From contig JAKUCV010007261.1 of NCBI GenBank assembly GCA_028386065.3, positions 1 to 64,000 of the forward strand: DNA of 64,000 bases, given 5' to 3'. Origin of the DNA: Turnera subulata. Taxonomy: Eukaryota > Streptophyta > Magnoliopsida > Malpighiales > Passifloraceae. Shown piece after piece: positions 43,845-55,934 of this stretch (position 1 is its first letter; the number at the start of each line of letters is the position of its first letter). A model generated the notes under the pieces. That model had not been told where the DNA came from and searched no databases. It was given only the letters and a program-made list of their open reading frames with translations. The position numbers were made by a program, and so were the translations under genes.

Positions 43845-45071
43845 TTAGTTCCTAATTTCTTTCGAAACTAAGAGCTAAGGGTTGGTTGTTGTTGTTCCAG
43901 CAACTATGGTTTCTCCTTTCGATCCTTCACCTAGCTACCTATAATCATGTATGGACTTGATCAAGACTCAAACATGGAGCGAGTTTGCAACAACCAAACA
44001 AGAAAAACGGTTAAGAACATATGAAGGGCAATTTATTGCACTAAGAAAAGGGACATGCTTCACCTCATCAACCTAAGAGGGGTTGTTTTAGTTCATGATG
44101 AAGGTTGCAGAAACAAAAGAACTTAAAGGTAGCATAATGTTTGGAACAATTCTGGAGGTTAGGGACAGCACGATTTCTGCCCAGAAAAGGCTGCAGAATC
44201 GTGTTTTCCCTTGAACCCTTTGTTCCAAGAACTTCTGTAGGTTATGGGTATTGATCGAGGGGTCGAGTTCGATGTGTGTTCATCCTTTCTCCTTCTCTTT
44301 TATGGTGTAAATTCCTCTCTTCTCTTCTCTCCCACGTGCTGGAAGGTATGGCAGTTGGGTAAGTTGAGCTTTAGTTGCCCATCTTGCTCCTCGAGGTAAG
44401 GCAGCTTGAGAGGTGTGCCGAATGGGTGAAATTTGTAGATTTTAAAAGACTTAGAGGGGAGGATAATGGTTCTTTAATCGTTAAATTCTTCGGGTGTGAT
44501 GATTATCCCCTCTGTCCCATGCTTAGAGTCTTCTGAGTCGTTCAGGTCATGATTATAGAGTTGAAGGTTTTGCAAGTGGTGAAGCTCTGCAAGTGGCTGA
44601 GTTTAATATTCTTTTCTTCGCATTCTGGTCATCTGCAGATTCCACAGGCTGAGCCTGTGCTGGGACTGTGCCTGAGGCTGTGTGCGATCTCTTCCCATTT
44701 TTTCTGTGCAACTGAATTCAGCTCTTTTTGAGATTCATGGAGTGGCGTGATGGCTTCGTGGATCAAGGCAAAGGTGGTGAAATCCAGTGGATAACTTGTG
44801 ATTGGAGGGGGATTCGTGGCCTTTCACTGATTCTGCAATGAACAACAGGCTGTCAAATAGGCTCATGTTGTGCCAGAGGCTGTTTCATCGAATTCTCTGA
44901 TAAAATCTCCAAAATTCTTCAAAATGCACCTAGAATCATTAATCATACAGTAAGGGACGGGATTTAAGGGAATATGATGAAATAAAGCAAAGTAATGCAT
45001 ATTGTCATGATATATCGAGAGAAAATATATCTAAAATCATGCCTAAAACTATGCATATTTCATGTGCATCA
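43845..45071 (-). mobile_element. Athila LTR 3 (5' LTR of the minus element)
   Basis: On the minus strand it starts TGATGCACATGAAATATGCATAG at 45071 and proceeds collinearly with LTR 1, including the palindrome at 44644-44658, to TGAGGAATTAGCCTCAAC. There it is cut and joined directly to gag; its 3' third and the PBS are deleted. Confidence 0.7.
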
Positions 45072-45082
45072 TGGGTTTCGAC

Positions 45083-45450
45083 TTGGGAATCATCTCATCC
45101 CAAGTCTCGGGAATCATCTCATCCTGGGGCGATAGAATCATCTCATCTATCAACAAGGAATACTCCCATCCTTGTCAGCTGGGTTTTGATTTGGGAATCA
45201 TCTCATCCTAAGTCTCGGAAATCATCTCATCCCGAGGTGATAGAATTATCTCATCTATCAACAAGGAATACTCCCATCCTTGTCAGCTGGGTTTTGACTT
45301 GGGAATCATCTCATCCCAAGTCTCAGGAATCTTCTCATCTCGAGGCGATAGAATGATCTCATCTATCAACAAGGAATACTCCCATCCTTGTTAGCTGGGT
45401 TTTGACTTGGGAATCATCTCATCCCAAGTCTCGGGAATCATCCCATCCTG
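45083..45450. repeat. 108-bp tandem repeat, about 3.4 copies
   Basis: TTGGGAATCATCTCATCC starts at 45083, 45191, 45299 and 45407, exactly 108 bp apart. Each unit contains sub-repeats of GGAATCATCTCATC. Because 108 is a multiple of three, a long plus frame stays open through it. It is not a gene. Confidence 0.9.
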
Positions 45451-48400
45451 TGGTTTGCGGGAGCCACATCCCGACTTCTGGTACATATGTCTCACGGTTT
45501 GCGGGTGCCGCGTCCCAGCTTTGGTTCTCTCCTAATTTTCGAATGTCTAAGTTCGCTCAAGGTTCTCTCTCATCTCATGGTCGGTTTATCTTGGGCTCTT
45601 CTCAAGATTTCAATGATCAGGCCCTCGACTTTTGGTTTTCCTCACATTTAGTCTTCCCTCAAATCCGATCTTTCTCTTCTCTCGGCTTGTAGGAGCTGTG
45701 TCCCGGCTTTAAACTTCTCTCAATTCTGGTTCCCCTCATCTCATGGTCTGCAGAAGCTAGGTCCCGGCTTTAGGTTCTCTCCTGAGTCATGTCTGGGTTA
45801 TCCCAAGGTTTGGCCTTTCTCATCTCTCGGTTTGCGGGAGTTAGGTCCCCGCTTTGGATTTGGCTATCCTTCTCATGTCTGGTTTGACTCACTCCTCTCG
45901 GTTTGGATCCTCTCATCTTACAGTTTGCGGGAACCGGGTCCCTGCTTTAGGGGTTCACTCCTCTCTAGGTATCTCCTATTCTCTCATTGTCCTTCTGGTT
46001 TGTGTTTGCTCACCTCATGAATTTACTGGTTCTCTTTTGGGGTGCAATGACCGGGTCTTTGGCTTTCTAGACTGGGTTCCCTCATGCTCTCAGGTTCTGG
46101 GCTAAGTTTTGCCTCACAGGTTCTCTCATGGTTGAATTGTCTGGATTCCATGCCCCTATGTCATCTAGCTGGGTTTGAAGGAAATGGTGTGTGTTGTGCC
46201 CTTTGAGACATACGAGCCGGAAATGAGGTGAGATGGCCCTTGCCTAAATGCGGGCACATCATGCCCCTAGTTTGATTTTCTCAAGAAGGGGCATGATGCC
46301 CCCAGCATCATCTAGTCGTAATCTAGCGTGCCCTTAGCCCACAATCATCCTGATTGTCCCAAACCTTGGCCAAATGTGTGATCTACCCTTCCTAGTCATA
46401 ATCAAATAAATGGCCCACCGTGCCCCTGGGAGTAAATCGATCAAAGCAGGGTAGTATGCCCCAGCAATTGATTCAAACCTCAAGGGGTAACATGCCCCAA
46501 GCAAATCTCAAAGCCGCATGGGGGTAGCGTGTCCCAGAAAGTTAACTCCAACGATTGGGTAGCATGCCTCTTGCAACCTCATTAAACCGGATTACGGGCC
46601 CGCCACGCCCTTAATGTCATGATGCAGGTCTAATTCTCAAGGTAGATGTGCCTTTATTGCCTGTTGTCGACTTGACGAGTCAGAGAAACGAGGCATGACA
46701 TGCCCCTTGTCTTCAATTCTCATTATCTACAAGATTTGTTCATGCCATGCCTCTTCAACTAACAACCTTAGGAAATGTAAGTCTACATTAAGTGATGAAT
46801 TCATGGTTCACCTTTGTTGACCCCTTACCCTCAACCAAGTCTACCTTTTCCAGGAATTCATGTCCTACTTGTGAATGATGCATGATCATGTCTAAGTGTG
46901 TCATCTTTTCAATGCATGAGGATGCCCCTAACTTCTACATGCTTGTCTTTTAGATGCAAGTGCTTATGACATGTTTTCCCCTTTTTTCTCTCTTCATGTC
47001 GTCCTCTCTTGCTCTTCCCTCTTCGTTTCCTCTCTTTTGTCTCCCCTTTCCCCTTTGACGCAAGTGCCATCTACTTCTACATGCATATTTGGATGTATGT
47101 ACTTTCTACCTTGGACGTAGTGCACTCGAATGTGAACGCCCCTAGTATGATGCATGAGTATAAAAAACCCTTCGAGCTAAGGTGAAAGTTAAGCAACTTG
47201 AGAAAAAACGAGTTATCCCATCAAAACCCCAAAGCTTCAAAGAAAAAGACACCCAATGACTATGAACCCATTCATTTCAAATTCTAGCTGAGACTCTAGA
47301 GGTAAGCATTCCTTGTTAAAAGGTTTGGATGGACAAATTGTCTAATCAGAGTAAGGTGGACAGACGAGTGAATACCCCTTTGACAATAGATGGGGACAAT
47401 ATGCCCAGATGCTTCTATACCCCTTTCGTTGATGATGACATTGTCAACCTAGTGGTCTATCTTTGATGAGTGATCTAACACATGGATCTCTCTTTGTTGT
47501 CATTGGCTACTGTCCCATTTTCATTTTGGCCTTAACTTTTGCTTAGGCCGCCCTCTCGGGTTTTCAACCTAGTAGGCTTTTCTTTCTTTCTTCTTTTTTC
47601 TCTTTTTTTCTTTTTCTTTTCTTTTTGGGAGTAGCAACCATAGACACAGAATATTGAGATCACAAAGCTTTGGGCAAGATCAAGACCACTCGAGCTGGGT
47701 ATACTCGGATGACTAATGGAGAGGTAAACCATCAATTTCAATGAGGGGTTACTGGGAAACCAAAGTGCTATCGGGAGATCGCCGGGGCTGCAAGCCAATC
47801 GATGACCAAATTCAGAGTGGGTTTCTGAAGGGAGACGGACTCAATTGACAGTGAAATACAAATCGAAAAGAGAGGCCTTATGACTACAGATAGAGGCCCG
47901 AATACAATCAACAGTGCGACACGTGTATCTAGCAATGACCCACATCTTTCCATTAAATCAATCTAGAACCAATAATAGACCGAGCCCGTTGCCGGGTTAC
48001 CTACGTATATGTGGATATGGTGTCGGGTTTGAGATGAGGGTGTTTTGTGGAAGGCTGAACAAAGTGGGTGAACACTTGTATTATGGCTTCTTCCTTTCTT
48101 CTCAGTTCCAAGGGAGATGAATCAACATTCAGGCACCAAAAGTCACTTCCTCGTTTTTTTTTCTTTTTTTTCTTTTCTCTTTTCTTTTCTTTTCCTTTCC
48201 TTTCTTTTATTTTCCTTTTTTTTTCGAGGAGAGTGACCCTTTTGAACAAGTGCACTTGGATTAGATTCTTTCGGAAGCTAGATTCATCTTTGGGAAGCAA
48301 CTCTTCTAGACAAGTGTTCTCGGCGGTTGTGATGGGGTCGACATGGAGGATGGGTTGGATACGTGTTAAAAGGTCAAATCGGGTATGTGTTCAAAGGTCG

Positions 48401-49740
48401 GTTTTGGCAAAGTGTTTTTAGGAGGTGGATTATAGTAAGGGTTTAGGATTGCATCCATAGAATCAGGTCTTCGTAGTTCGTTTTATAATCCCCTAATTTG
48501 ATCCAATAGAATGTCATGAAGTCATGCATACTTTGCTACATACACACGAAAGATAAGGAAGCCAAAATTTTATTCCATATATGAAAATCAAAGTACAAAT
48601 AATGACACTATTGATTGTTGGACTCAGAATTTAACCACTGCCTTTTTTGACTTGACTTGACTTCTAAACTCTAAAAGGCAACCACACTGCCTTCCCAATT
48701 CTTGGTCATCATTCTATCCATGCTTAGTAGTTTGATCTATGATCTCAGGTTGAATCTCACTTTTCTTATACCCTCTTTGGAATGCATCATCTCCGTTGTC
48801 ATCTCCACCAATATCCCTCCCCAATATCTTCTTCCCGTGTCTTTGTCATCGTCCTCACCGTTATCCCCATTGTGCCCCAATTGTTGGAGCTCGCATCTTG
48901 TTTACTCGAGAAGGCTCCATGGTAATGCCCAAATTTGATACCGCAGCTTGGTTCAATAGCTTGACCTATTAGTTCGGTCCCCATTCTATGGTTCTTCTCC
49001 CAGCTCATTGTCTTGGCTCATCGACTTGGTTCATAAGTAGGCACTGGGGCTTGCCCCTTTTCTCAATGGCAATGTCTCCACTTGATATCTCAGCTTTGCT
49101 CATCAATCTGGCTTGTCAGTCCCTTGGCTCGGCTTGTCAGCTTGGTTCTTCATTTTGATTCCTCATCTCGACCTATTGTCTTGGGTTATCGGCTCTATTC
49201 ACAAGTAAACACCAGGGCTTGCATCAGCGTTCTTGAGGAAGGCTCAACCAGGTTATCCCATCTCACTCCTGTTACTATAATTATTGGGGCTTACATCTCC
49301 TCTCACGAGAAGGCCCAACCAAGTCATCCGGTCTCACCCTTTTCTGCCATAAATATTGGGGTTTACATCTCCTCTCACAAGAAGGCCCAAAGTCGCCTTG
49401 GTGTCTTAAATCGATGCTTCGTCACTGTCTCTGCCTTTTTCCCACCTTCTGACTTAGGACACCTTTATGACTTCAAATGTCTTCTCTATCTCCCTGTTCA
49501 TCGCCTTATGGTATATCCCTCACCCCTAATATCTTCACCATCTCCTTCCAACTAAGGCACTACCCACCCCTAGGGTCCTAAGGGTTCAACTCTAATGATA
49601 GGGTTCATGATCACCAGGAATCCTAGACTCAAGCTTTACTTTCATTCAAAATATTCGAAAATGGTGGGGAAATCATGATGGGATATACTCACAAAACTTG
49701 TTTCATTATTATTCCAAAATATATATCTCATGCAGACTCA
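45451..49740 (-). mobile_element. Second Tat internal remnant, 3' UTR type
   Basis: It shares, in the same order and orientation as 23162-26130: (i) repeat-rich section with GGTTTGCGGGAGC units (45450-45950), (ii) ATGCCCC-rich section (46140-47170), (iii) GCTTAGGCCGCCC...CGGGTTTTCAACCTAG at 47530-47572, (iv) GTTGCCGGGTTACCTACGTA (47988), (v) hairpin 48138-48244, (vi) TCAGGTCTTCGTAGTTCG (48461). No LTR or credible coding frame remains. Confidence 0.6.
48138..48244. repeat. Hairpin with polypyrimidine loop, copy 2
   Basis: AAAAGTCACTTCCTCG (48138-48153) faces CGAGGAGAGTGACCCTTTT (48225-48243). The loop is T/C only. It is imperfect compared with the copy at 25814, but has the same arms and loop character. 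Confidence 0.6.
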
Positions 49741-49935
49741 GGTTCAAAAGGGTTGGACATCGAAAGTTGAGACATCTTAGCACGAATTCGTTTTCGTGCT
49801 TTAAACGACATGTAATGCAGTGCTCAATGTATGTGATGCGTTTTATTTACTCGTGACTTTTTTAAATTTATAATTCTTGATCAATTCACAACACGACACA
49901 CAAATAACTCACGAGTAAACGCAACGATTGTTAAC

Positions 49936-51649
49936 TGCAAGTGCACAGTGTACTATGTAGTGTAGTAGTCTAATCAAGGTCGATCCACGGAATAAGGGAA
50001 ATAAGTACTACCTAATGTCACAACTTATGATTATCTAGGCAAATCAAATTAAAGAGTGATGTCGAAACTAAGAAATAAAATCTTAGACTTAATCTAAAGT
50101 GTGGTTCTATCAATATCGATTTCTCATGGCTTCACACAATTACTATCTAGGTTTATTATGCATGGATGTCGATTTCTCATATTGATGTGTGATTGTGGGC
50201 AATTGTTTCTAATGTCTTAATCCTCAGCTCTAGCATGATGAATCAAAAATTCAGCAAAGATTACTACCTAGCTCTCGGATAGCCTATCATCAATACTAAA
50301 CTCATTAAGCACAAAAAAATCAATCAAGCCTTAAGAATCTATCAGCTCTCGCATATTTTAGCATCAATCAACCTATGTTCTTCTAGGTATCTTCATATAA
50401 ATCACGCAGCCCTCGCATGTTGCAATCAATAAGAATCAATCCAAAGTAGATAGGTAATTCGGCACACATAGATTGAACAATCAACACAATCAATTGAACA
50501 AACATCAAACCATATTTAATAAAACCGTAGAAGTAATTGGCTACTTCCCTAATCCTAGATTAGAGAATTATTTCACCATAATAAAATAGCAAATCATCAA
50601 TATCTCACAAGAATTCATCATGTAAACAATTAAACAGAATGAAAATCGAATAAAAGACAGAGTAGTGAAGTCGGGTAGCCGATTTGTTTTGGTGATGATG
50701 GCGTCGACTTGTGCTCCTTTGGTGACGACTTCTGCTGCAATTGGACTGGTGATTGTGTGACTCTGAACCTTCAAATCTTGCTGGAAAAACGTTGAAATGT
50801 TGTGGGGAATAACCTTTGAAATTGGATAAGGAATTCGGCACCACCTAGAGGATCCAAAAGAGTAAAAACTCTAACCCTACTAGTGTGTGTGACCTAGTAA
50901 CTAACCAATTCGGCAGAGCTTCACCCTCTGACTTCTGCCTCCTGAATATTTCAATCTAGGGAGTTTTTTTATACTGTCTTTAGCTGCTCGAAGTCGGTGG
51001 GCCTCTCCTTCTTTGAATGGAAATTGAATTCTTGACTTGCACTCCAAGTTGGACTTTTGCCTGTTTTCTGATACGAAAATTTCACGCTACTTAACTCCAA
51101 GAAGAAATCCGAACTGGGCGTTTGGGTCTTCTACACAATTCTAGATAATTCTCTCATCTCTCTTTCCATAAAAAGAACTTTTCAATTGGACTTCTGTAGC
51201 TCAAGATATCGCCAAAACACTGGGCCTGGGTCGGCACAAAAACATCTGCATCCTGGGCTGGATTAAAATAATTACTTCTCCTTGTAGACACGTCCAAAAA
51301 TTATGAAATTTAATCTATAGAAAGCTCTGAAAGTATAGTTTCGTCTCCAATTGACCTCACTTAATTTTGATGCCTAGAACTCCCGAAAACTTCAAAATAG
51401 TCAGCTGTACTTACAGTTGAAAGTTTCCTAAATTGGGTCTAGTTTCCAAACTTGGCATAAAAAGCTTCCATTCTTTAATAAAAATGATAAATTCCTGATA
51501 AAAACACTTAATGAGCAAAATTGAAGTACTAATTGACACAATGCATGAAAACACATAATAATATAAAGATTATACACATAATCGTCCAAGAATACATAGT
51601 AAAAGCCATTCAAAACCATCATAAAAACACTTACATTTAGATGTCATCA
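49936..51649 (-). mobile_element. Athila 3' LTR of element 53700-56885
   Basis: On the minus strand it starts TGATGACATCTAAATGTAAG (51649) right after a purine tract TTGAGGAGATT. The probable end is CACTTGCA (49936). It is collinear with 20901-21629 through its first ~700 bp. The far end boundary is tentative. 51650-53699 is the internal 3' untranslated part: T-rich, CTCCTCAAACTTAAA repeated at 51653 and 53309, no gene. Confidence 0.65.
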
Positions 51650-53699
51650 AATCTCCTCAAACTTAAACTTTGCTTGTCCTCAAGCAAATAAAACAAAATA
51701 AACCAAATGAGGATTTTGAAAATCTCCACCAAATCACACAATGAAAAAAAATTCATATCAAGACTTCAAAGATAATTGCCAGGAGCTTATGAGTAATCAT
51801 TTAAGATCAAATGCCAAGAAAGAAAGAAAATCTCATGAAAAAGCATCCATGCCATAGTCAGACTTACCCGCACAAGCTATCACACAAATCACTTAGCAAA
51901 AATCAATTTCCCAAATGCATGCAAGAATGATTTGATGTCATGAAAATTTGAAAAACTTGTCCCATAGGCAAATTACAGAACTTAACTCCACTATTATGAA
52001 TAAACACTCTCAAAAAGATCAATAGGACTTTACAAAGGGTTGTAATGGGGTCATGGATAAAGGTTGATCAAAGAAAATATATATAGAGATATCAAAGTTT
52101 AAAAATTCACCTAAGAAAAGATTGCAATTGAAAAGATTTCTAAAAGTGCAAGTCTTGAAATAACATCCATCATGTGACCATCAAAAGATGTTCAACTTGT
52201 TTCAGGAACCATGATTGCGTAATTTCTCATCTCTTTTTTTTTTCGAGTTTTTCTAATTTTTTTTTTGAATCGACTTTGTCGATTTTGTTCTCTTTTTTTT
52301 TTCTTTTTCTACGCGTGACATTCCATAACATACTTGAAACAATTGAAAGTGCAAACTTTTTCAATGCATAAATCTTCTTGGATGTGAAAAGATACGGTAC
52401 AATTGCACTTATCATAGAAAGAATCTTGATAAAAACATAGAACAAAAGTGTCTTAAGGAACTTTGAAAAATAGGGTATGGATAATGAAAGAAAAGAATGG
52501 TAGCTATAAGGCTTCAAAGGGTTAAAGGTGCGAAAATGTGGGTAAAGAAAGAAAAATTAGCTACCGTGATTTAGGCTCAAAGGTGCTAAACAAGGGATAA
52601 TGATAAAGGGTAGGCTTTTTATTGGCTTGTTGGTTTAAACAAAGAATGCCTAAATCATCTCTTTCGTTGAGCATCTAAGAGAAAAATTCGCTTTGAAAAG
52701 TTCTGAAAACTTGTTGTAGGACTTATATTTGACGTCAAAATTTTGAAAAATGATGCATAGGGTGTCAAAAAAATGCTAGGCAAAGAATGCTAGAACTTGC
52801 ACGAATTCATCACAACTATTCATGAACACAAGATCAATCAAAAATCAAACTTCTTGCATCTAAAAGAAAAAGATTTCAAAAACTCAAAGTAACTCTCTTG
52901 GTTATCCATCAACAAAAACATCTTGATCATAGAATGGTGGGTTTGAAAATAATTTTTTTTTTAAAAAAAAATTTTTGGTTTTTTTTGAAAATTTTTATTC
53001 TTTTGTCGATTTTGAAAAATATTTTTTTTTTTTGAAAAACGATTTTGAAAACAAAAGTGGAAAATGATTCTGAAAACAATTTTTTAAAAAAAGGCAATGG
53101 CTTTGCTAAGTAATCTAGAATAAAAAATTTGCATACTCAACATATTAAAATAAAAAACATGCTCTTTATTGACACTAAACAAAACAAACACAAACAAATT
53201 GCAAAGAAATTTGTTCCCCCTACACAAACTTAAATCGGACAATGTCCTCATTGGCCAAGAAAGAAAAGAAACAAAGGATAAAAAGATAGGCACATAGGAG
53301 AGGCACTCTCCTCAAACTTAAATTGAAACATGTATAGCACATAACAAAAGAAAATCCAGGTAAGAGAGAAAGTAAGAATCAACCAAAAGAGATAGAGAAA
53401 CCGAAATTGCATTGCCACTAGGTGTTCATGACACCAAAATTAAACACATTTGACATGAAATTTAAATTGCCACGAGGATGACTAGCATTTACTGCATCCT
53501 CTAAAATTAAAGACATAAAGCAATAAAAACACAACACATAGAATGATGATGCGTGAAACTACTCGGCAAGTTTGTTCTCTATGTTCTCTAGCTTCTTCCT
53601 AAGTTGCGCGATGGTCTACTCTTGTTCATCCAATTTACTGCACATGACTCTCCCTAACTTATCAACAATGTCAACCAACTTATCCATTTGAGAGAGTAA

Positions 53700-54758
53700 T
53701 TAGCCGGTGGTGCTGTTGAGAATGGCGATGCCATCGACTTGAGCTTCCCATCCCATGTGAAAGTCGAAGATGTTGGAGGAATCGGACTCCACGGATGATG
53801 TAGACGATGGTGGCTTACGGTGGATCGGTTGTGTGCTAAGACAAAAGCATTCCTCATCAACGTCTTCTTCATCACTAAAAGGATATGGATCAATGGGTTC
53901 ATGGAGTTCTAGGGCCATTGCTGTGGCAACATACTTATTCACAGTCTCAAGTGCGGGGTTGGAAGGGGTTAAAGTGTAGGGATCTAGTTTAATTCCTAAG
54001 AATTTGGCGATATGAGTGATCAGCCCTCCACAAGCTATCTCGCCTTCTCCTTTGAAAATATGAGCAAAATTTTGCAGCAACCAAAGTCCTCTATTGAGTT
54101 TGTACCCGTGTACCTTGAAAAAGAGTACAAAAAGCACATCATATTGCACCTTGTGTGCATCTCTGGTTCTTCCAAAGAAAGAGTGTGCCAAAATTCTGTG
54201 TAAATACCTCAGTGCATTGTCCTTAATGCACAAGTCATTAGCCAAGCCTTTGAAGCGCGCATATGAAGTACTGCAAAGTGTATTCCACATGACACTTGCG
54301 TTAAAGCTACAGCTAGGAACTCGCCATCCTTCGGCATCAAAACAAAAAATCTTGTTGAAATCAAATAAGCTCATCTCATAATCTTTCCTTGCAAGCCGAA
54401 ACTTGACATAGCCGGGATCATGAATGTCCTTGAGATCCACGTCATACCCAAAAGTAGCAAGAAACTCATAAGCAAGCTCCTCGTATGACGACTCCTTAAT
54501 CTTCCAAAAATCGACTAGTCCTATATTGGCAAGGTATTTGACAATCGGCTCCTCAATATTGTAAGATTCAACCACCTCAAAATCAATGTACCTAGTAGGA
54601 ATTAGAGGTCTCCTAATCAGCTTGTCAAACCTAGCGCGATTCTCTTCAGAAATCCATCCTGGATTGTACTCGGTAAACTTAGGCGTATGCATAACGCGCG
54701 GGGTATGGTCGGTGATGGTGAAGTTGGGTCGACAAGGGTTGTTTGTGGGAAAAGTCAT
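53700..54758 (-). CDS. ATHILA ORF-1-like protein, full-length frame
   Basis: An uninterrupted 352-residue frame from ATG 54758 to TAA 53700. It has the ATHILA ORF-1 core: LIRRPLIPTRYIDFEVVESY, GLVDFWKIKESSYEELAYEF, GYVKFRLARKDYEMSLFDFN, the helix-rich middle (NDLCIKDNALRYLHRILAHS, FFGRTRDAHKV) and an acidic, Ser-rich tail (SDEEDVDEEC, STSSVESDS). It sits downstream of pol in the minus-strand Athila element, in the usual third-ORF place, separated by 1.2 kb. The function is not established for the family. That it is open while the neighbouring pol is cut suggests a fairly young copy or chance survival. Confidence 0.8.
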   Translation of the reverse strand: MTFPTNNPCRPNFTITDHTPRVMHTPKFTEYNPGWISEENRARFDKLIRRPLIPTRYIDFEVVESYNIEEPIVKYLANIGLVDFWKIKESSYEELAYEFLATFGYDVDLKDIHDPGYVKFRLARKDYEMSLFDFNKIFCFDAEGWRVPSCSFNASVMWNTLCSTSYARFKGLANDLCIKDNALRYLHRILAHSFFGRTRDAHKVQYDVLFVLFFKVHGYKLNRGLWLLQNFAHIFKGEGEIACGGLITHIAKFLGIKLDPYTLTPSNPALETVNKYVATAMALELHEPIDPYPFSDEEDVDEECFCLSTQPIHRKPPSSTSSVESDSSNIFDFHMGWEAQVDGIAILNSTTG

Positions 54759-55139
54759 CTTGAACTAGGGATAAAGAGGGTAGGAGACGAAAAAGAAAAA
54801 CCTAAAGGGTGCTAGGGAAGCGAAATCGGCACTAGGGTGCATGGATGTCTAGAGCTTGAATGTTTTTGGCGTGGAAAAATATAGGGGTTTGGATGTGTAT
54901 TTATAGGCTCTAGAGCCGATGGAAAAAGGGGTGTTGGTGCCGACTTCTAGTGCTATAGGTACTAGGAATCCTCCTCAAATTAGTATTCAAAGTGGGTCTG
55001 TACTAGGAATCCTATTTCTCCAAGGATTAGAAAATCCCTAAAAAAAAAAAAACTAAATCCTAATCCTAAAAACTAAAGGAATACTAACCTATATATTTTT
55101 GGTGGGTTTAAAACACTAAAGTCGGGAGCTAATGGATTG

Positions 55140-55390
55140 GAAAAATTTTTGGAGTCGGCAAAAATTGCCTCTGCTGCTCTCGGGTCGGTGCTGGTGTCAG
55201 CGTGCCTTGGTCCGGTTTGGCACGCCTGTAGGTGCTGGTTGGCGTGCCCGCGGGTGTGTCTTGGTCTTGCGTTGGTGCGCGCTGGCAGGTCGGCTGGGGC
55301 GCGCTGGCCTGCGCGTTGGTGCACCTTTGTGCGTGCGATGCACGGCTGGTGCGTCTTGGCTAGCCCGTTGGTGCGCTACTTGTCCTCCTT
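55140..55390. repeat. GC-rich degenerate repeat island
   Basis: About 250 bp of G/C/T-rich sequence with many variants of TTGGTGCGC, GGCGCGCTGGC and GGTGCTGG at 15-25 bp intervals, within an otherwise AT-rich Athila spacer. The long open frames in it are produced by composition. Confidence 0.5.
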
Positions 55391-55934
55391 TTGCACTAAT
55401 GGTACATAAAAACCCAATTTTTTTGTTTTTCGATTTTTTTGTGTTTTTTCTATTTTTCTGATTTTTATCTTTTTAATGAATTATGAAAAGATGAAAAATC
55501 CTAGGGTGCTAGAAAAATTAAAAAAATCCTAAGAACTAATCCTAAAAATTGTCTCCTCTAATTTAGCCTCGTTTGTTATGAGCTTGCCATCGGAACCTAA
55601 GGGTAAGTGCTAAATGTATATGAATGCATCAAAACAAATAAAATCTAACAAAGCACTCAAGCAAATCATCACACAAATTACGCAGAAAAGTAAAAGTTTG
55701 AGTTTAAGAAAAGCTTCTCTGATTAAATTTGATGAAGAATTCGTCTTGACCCTTCCAATGTGGTTGATCTCTCCTCGAAAAATTCCATCTTCTTGCAATC
55801 TGCGTAGACTCAAAAACAAAAACGAAAATTAATAAAAATAAAAGACTCAAAATACTAAACTATCTTAAATTGTGGGTTGCCTCCCACACGACGTTTCTTT
55901 ACTGTTGTCTTAGCTGGACTGGAAGGATGGGCGG

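Noticed and set aside
45083..45450. CRISPR-like array or repeat protein gene
   Set aside because: Units are directly contiguous without spacers in a plant genome, and the open frame exists only because 108 is a multiple of three.
53220..53330. A second LTR start at CTCCTCAAACTTAAA (53309)
   Set aside because: The motif repeats the sequence next to the LTR, but no TG...CA boundary or LTR similarity follows.
55132..55461. Plus-strand frames rich in Arg, Ala, Val, Cys
   Set aside because: Produced by the GGTGCGC repeat island; both strands are open.
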